Below, in pieces: positions 6,816-7,894 of a DNA stretch of 7,894 bases. This DNA is from Bacillota bacterium. GTDB taxonomy: Bacteria > Bacillota > Sulfobacillia > JAJZYS01 > JAJYTV01. The stretch spans positions 1 through 7,894 of the forward strand of contig JAJYTV010000073.1 in assembly GCA_021792885.1 (NCBI GenBank), written 5' to 3'. A program made the position numbers and the translations under genes. The notes under the pieces are model-generated. The model saw nothing but the letters and a program-made list of their open reading frames with translations, did no database searches and had not been told where the DNA came from. The number at the start of each line of letters is the position of its first letter. Within the stretch, counting starts at the first letter, position 1.

Positions 6816-7694
6816 ATGGGAACTGCACTCTTCGGCCGCGCCGCGTACGTGGCCTTGTCGCTCTGCGTTTCAGGGATCCTGTCCTTTGGTCCTGCGGCCC
6901 ACCCCGTTCCGAGAGCGCGCCCGACGTTGCGCCGGGCGGCGCCTGCCGCCCGGCCGGCGCCGCAGGCCCTCGCCGTGTCGCCCGTGCTGCGCCTGCAGGA
7001 GGAGCTCGCGCAGCTCGGCTACCTGCCGGTCGCCTGGGACGGGCAGTCCTTCTACTACCCCGAGGCGACGGTGCCCGCGCCGCTTCTCGCGATGTTCGCG
7101 CCGGGGCAGCAGACGCCGCTCGTGACGGGCGCCCTCGAGACGTTCGAGGAAGACCACGGCCTCCCGATCTCACCGGCCGCGGGCCCCGCCGTCTTCAAGG
7201 CGCTCGCGGCGGACATCGCGGCGGGACGCAGCGCGCCGCAGGCCTACGCCTACGCCTTCGTCGACACGCAGCTGCCGGAGCGCATCACGATCTGGTCGCC
7301 GGCCGGCATCCTCACGCAGAGCTTCGCGAACACCGGCACGCCTGGCGCGACGACGGCGCCCGGCACGTACCCCGTCTACCTTCGCCTCACCTTCCAGGTG
7401 ATGCGTGGCAAGAACCTGAGCGGCACGCCCTACGCCGACCCCGTGCACTGGATCGACTACTTCAACGGCGGGGACGCGGTGCACGGCTTCTACCGCGCCG
7501 CCTACGGCTTCCCGCAGAGCCTGGGCTGCGTCGAGGTGCCGCTCTCGGCGGCGCAGAGGATCTACGACGAGCTGCAGATCGGCAGCCTCGTGACGGTCGC
7601 ATCGCAGCCCTTCTCGCTCTCGCCGGCGCCTGGGCCGCTGCTCGCGGCGGGGCTCGCCGAGACGGCGCAGCGTGCGCAGCAGCCAGGGAGATGA
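6816..7694 (+). CDS. Secreted L,D-transpeptidase (YkuD domain) with putative peptidoglycan-binding domain
   Basis: This 292-residue protein makes or remodels peptidoglycan cross-links outside the membrane. The N-terminus (1-28) has an Arg and then a hydrophobic stretch ending near FGPAAHP, which reads as a signal peptide or anchor. A Pro/Arg/Ala linker (about 30-52) follows. Residues about 55-132 look like a PG_binding_1-type repeat (LRLQEELAQLGYLP and TGALETFEEDHGLP). The YkuD catalytic domain spans about 145-263, with His223-Gly224 and the nucleophile Cys238 in SLGCVE (235-240). The usual Arg or Asn two residues after the Cys is Glu240. There is no upstream in-frame alternative because a TAG lies at 6804-6806. 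No clear ribosome binding site precedes the ATG, so a leaderless or weakly initiated message is possible. It is divergent from cydA and convergent with uvsE. Confidence 0.88.
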   Translation: MGTALFGRAAYVALSLCVSGILSFGPAAHPVPRARPTLRRAAPAARPAPQALAVSPVLRLQEELAQLGYLPVAWDGQSFYYPEATVPAPLLAMFAPGQQTPLVTGALETFEEDHGLPISPAAGPAVFKALAADIAAGRSAPQAYAYAFVDTQLPERITIWSPAGILTQSFANTGTPGATTAPGTYPVYLRLTFQVMRGKNLSGTPYADPVHWIDYFNGGDAVHGFYRAAYGFPQSLGCVEVPLSAAQRIYDELQIGSLVTVASQPFSLSPAPGPLLAAGLAETAQRAQQPGR

Positions 7695-7738
7695 CGGAAG
7701 AGACCTTCCGCACCATCGACCGCTACGGGCGGTAGCGG
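7695..7738. terminator. Pair of small hairpins between convergent transpeptidase gene and uvsE
   Basis: CGGAAG/CTTCCG closes a 4-base loop at 7695-7710, directly after the transpeptidase stop. CCGCTAC/GTAGCGG closes a 5-base loop at 7720-7738 and includes the uvsE stop codon. Both are short and lack T-runs. Their place between two convergent stops makes a modest terminator role plausible. Confidence 0.35.
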
Positions 7739-7894
7739 ATGACGCCGCCCGCGATCCGCTCGACGCCCTTCTCGCGGCTGAGCTCCTGCACGAGGCGGAG
7801 TACGGCGTGGTCCTTCGCCTTCGCCTCCAGCATGACGTCGATGTCCTGGCCGTGCTCGCGCGCCGCCGCGAGCAGGGAGAGCGCGTCCTCGGGC
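7723..7894 (-). CDS. uvsE: C-terminal end of UV DNA damage endonuclease UvsE (runs off right edge)
   Basis: The last 56 residues are visible, with the first whole codon at 7893 and stop TAG at 7725-7723. The segment DIDVMLEAKAKDHAVLRL matches the conserved end of UvsE/UVDE endonucleases. In the Thermus structure a Glu in this Met-x-Glu-Ala-Lys-type motif is, as I recall it, one of the metal ligands; here that is the Glu of MLEAK. The enzyme nicks DNA 5' of UV photoproducts and some other lesions in an alternative excision repair path. It adopts a TIM barrel with a three-metal site. Most of the gene lies outside the window, so completeness cannot be judged. It converges on the transpeptidase gene with 28 bases between the stops. 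Confidence 0.82.
   Translation of the reverse strand, partial: PEDALSLLAAAREHGQDIDVMLEAKAKDHAVLRLVQELSREKGVERIAGGVIRYRP

Noticed and set aside
5423..6817. Single - strand frame that appears to fuse cydA-region sequence with CydB (817 codons)
   Set aside because: Upstream of 5422 it reads cydA in the wrong frame. The cydA frame ends properly at 5419 and cydB starts at 5422, so there is no real fusion.
7691..7735. 14-codon + strand ORF overlapping the transpeptidase stop (ATGA), MTEETFRTIDRYGR
   Set aside because: It is very short, overlaps the uvsE stop and hairpin region, and has no support beyond the chance ATGA overlap.

Overview
The window is a 7.9 kb piece of a very GC-rich bacterial chromosome. 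Codon third positions are strongly G/C, with heavy use of gcg, ctc, cgc and acg. It holds eight protein genes: six complete, and one cut at each edge. There are no rRNA or tRNA genes, no CRISPR array, no insertion sequence and no phage genes. The content is chromosomal housekeeping and stress functions. The lineage cannot be fixed from the sequence. The mhqE-mhqD pair and UvsE are familiar from Bacillota, but the composition would equally fit a GC-rich relative, Chloroflexota, Eremiobacterota-type or actinobacterial genome.

Left part, + strand. The 3' end of an unrecognised gene (to 253) is followed by a 251-bp gap rich in GC hairpins. Then comes a likely operon. It starts with an SDR-family protein (505-1233) whose catalytic Tyr is Phe. 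Next is a ring-cleaving VOC dioxygenase of the MhqE/MhqO type (1263-2237). Last is an MhqD-type alpha/beta hydrolase (2234-2863) that overlaps the dioxygenase by four bases. In Bacillus subtilis the same dioxygenase-hydrolase pair (mhqED) protects against hydroquinones, quinones and catechols. After a 253-bp gap with a convincing extended -10 promoter comes a 12-TM MFS drug-efflux-type transporter (3117-4316). Together these look like a module for degrading and possibly exporting reactive aromatics. The link of the MFS gene to the module is only positional.

Middle, - strand. A strong bidirectional stem-loop (4326-4364) separates the MFS gene from the convergent cydAB operon (cydA 6720-5419, cydB 5422-4364, ATGA overlap). 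The short Q-loop of CydA marks this as a cyanide-insensitive (CIO-type) cytochrome bd quinol oxidase. All heme and quinol residues that can be checked are present.

Right part. A 95-bp divergent spacer with a near-perfect 17-bp palindrome at its centre separates cydA from a secreted L,D-transpeptidase (6816-7694) with a putative peptidoglycan-binding domain. Convergent to it is the 3' end of uvsE, the UV damage endonuclease gene (stop at 7723, continuing past the right edge).

I did not find a clearly new multi-gene system. The points most worth a second look are the active-site-substituted SDR leading the mhqED-like operon and the central palindrome between cydA and the transpeptidase gene.
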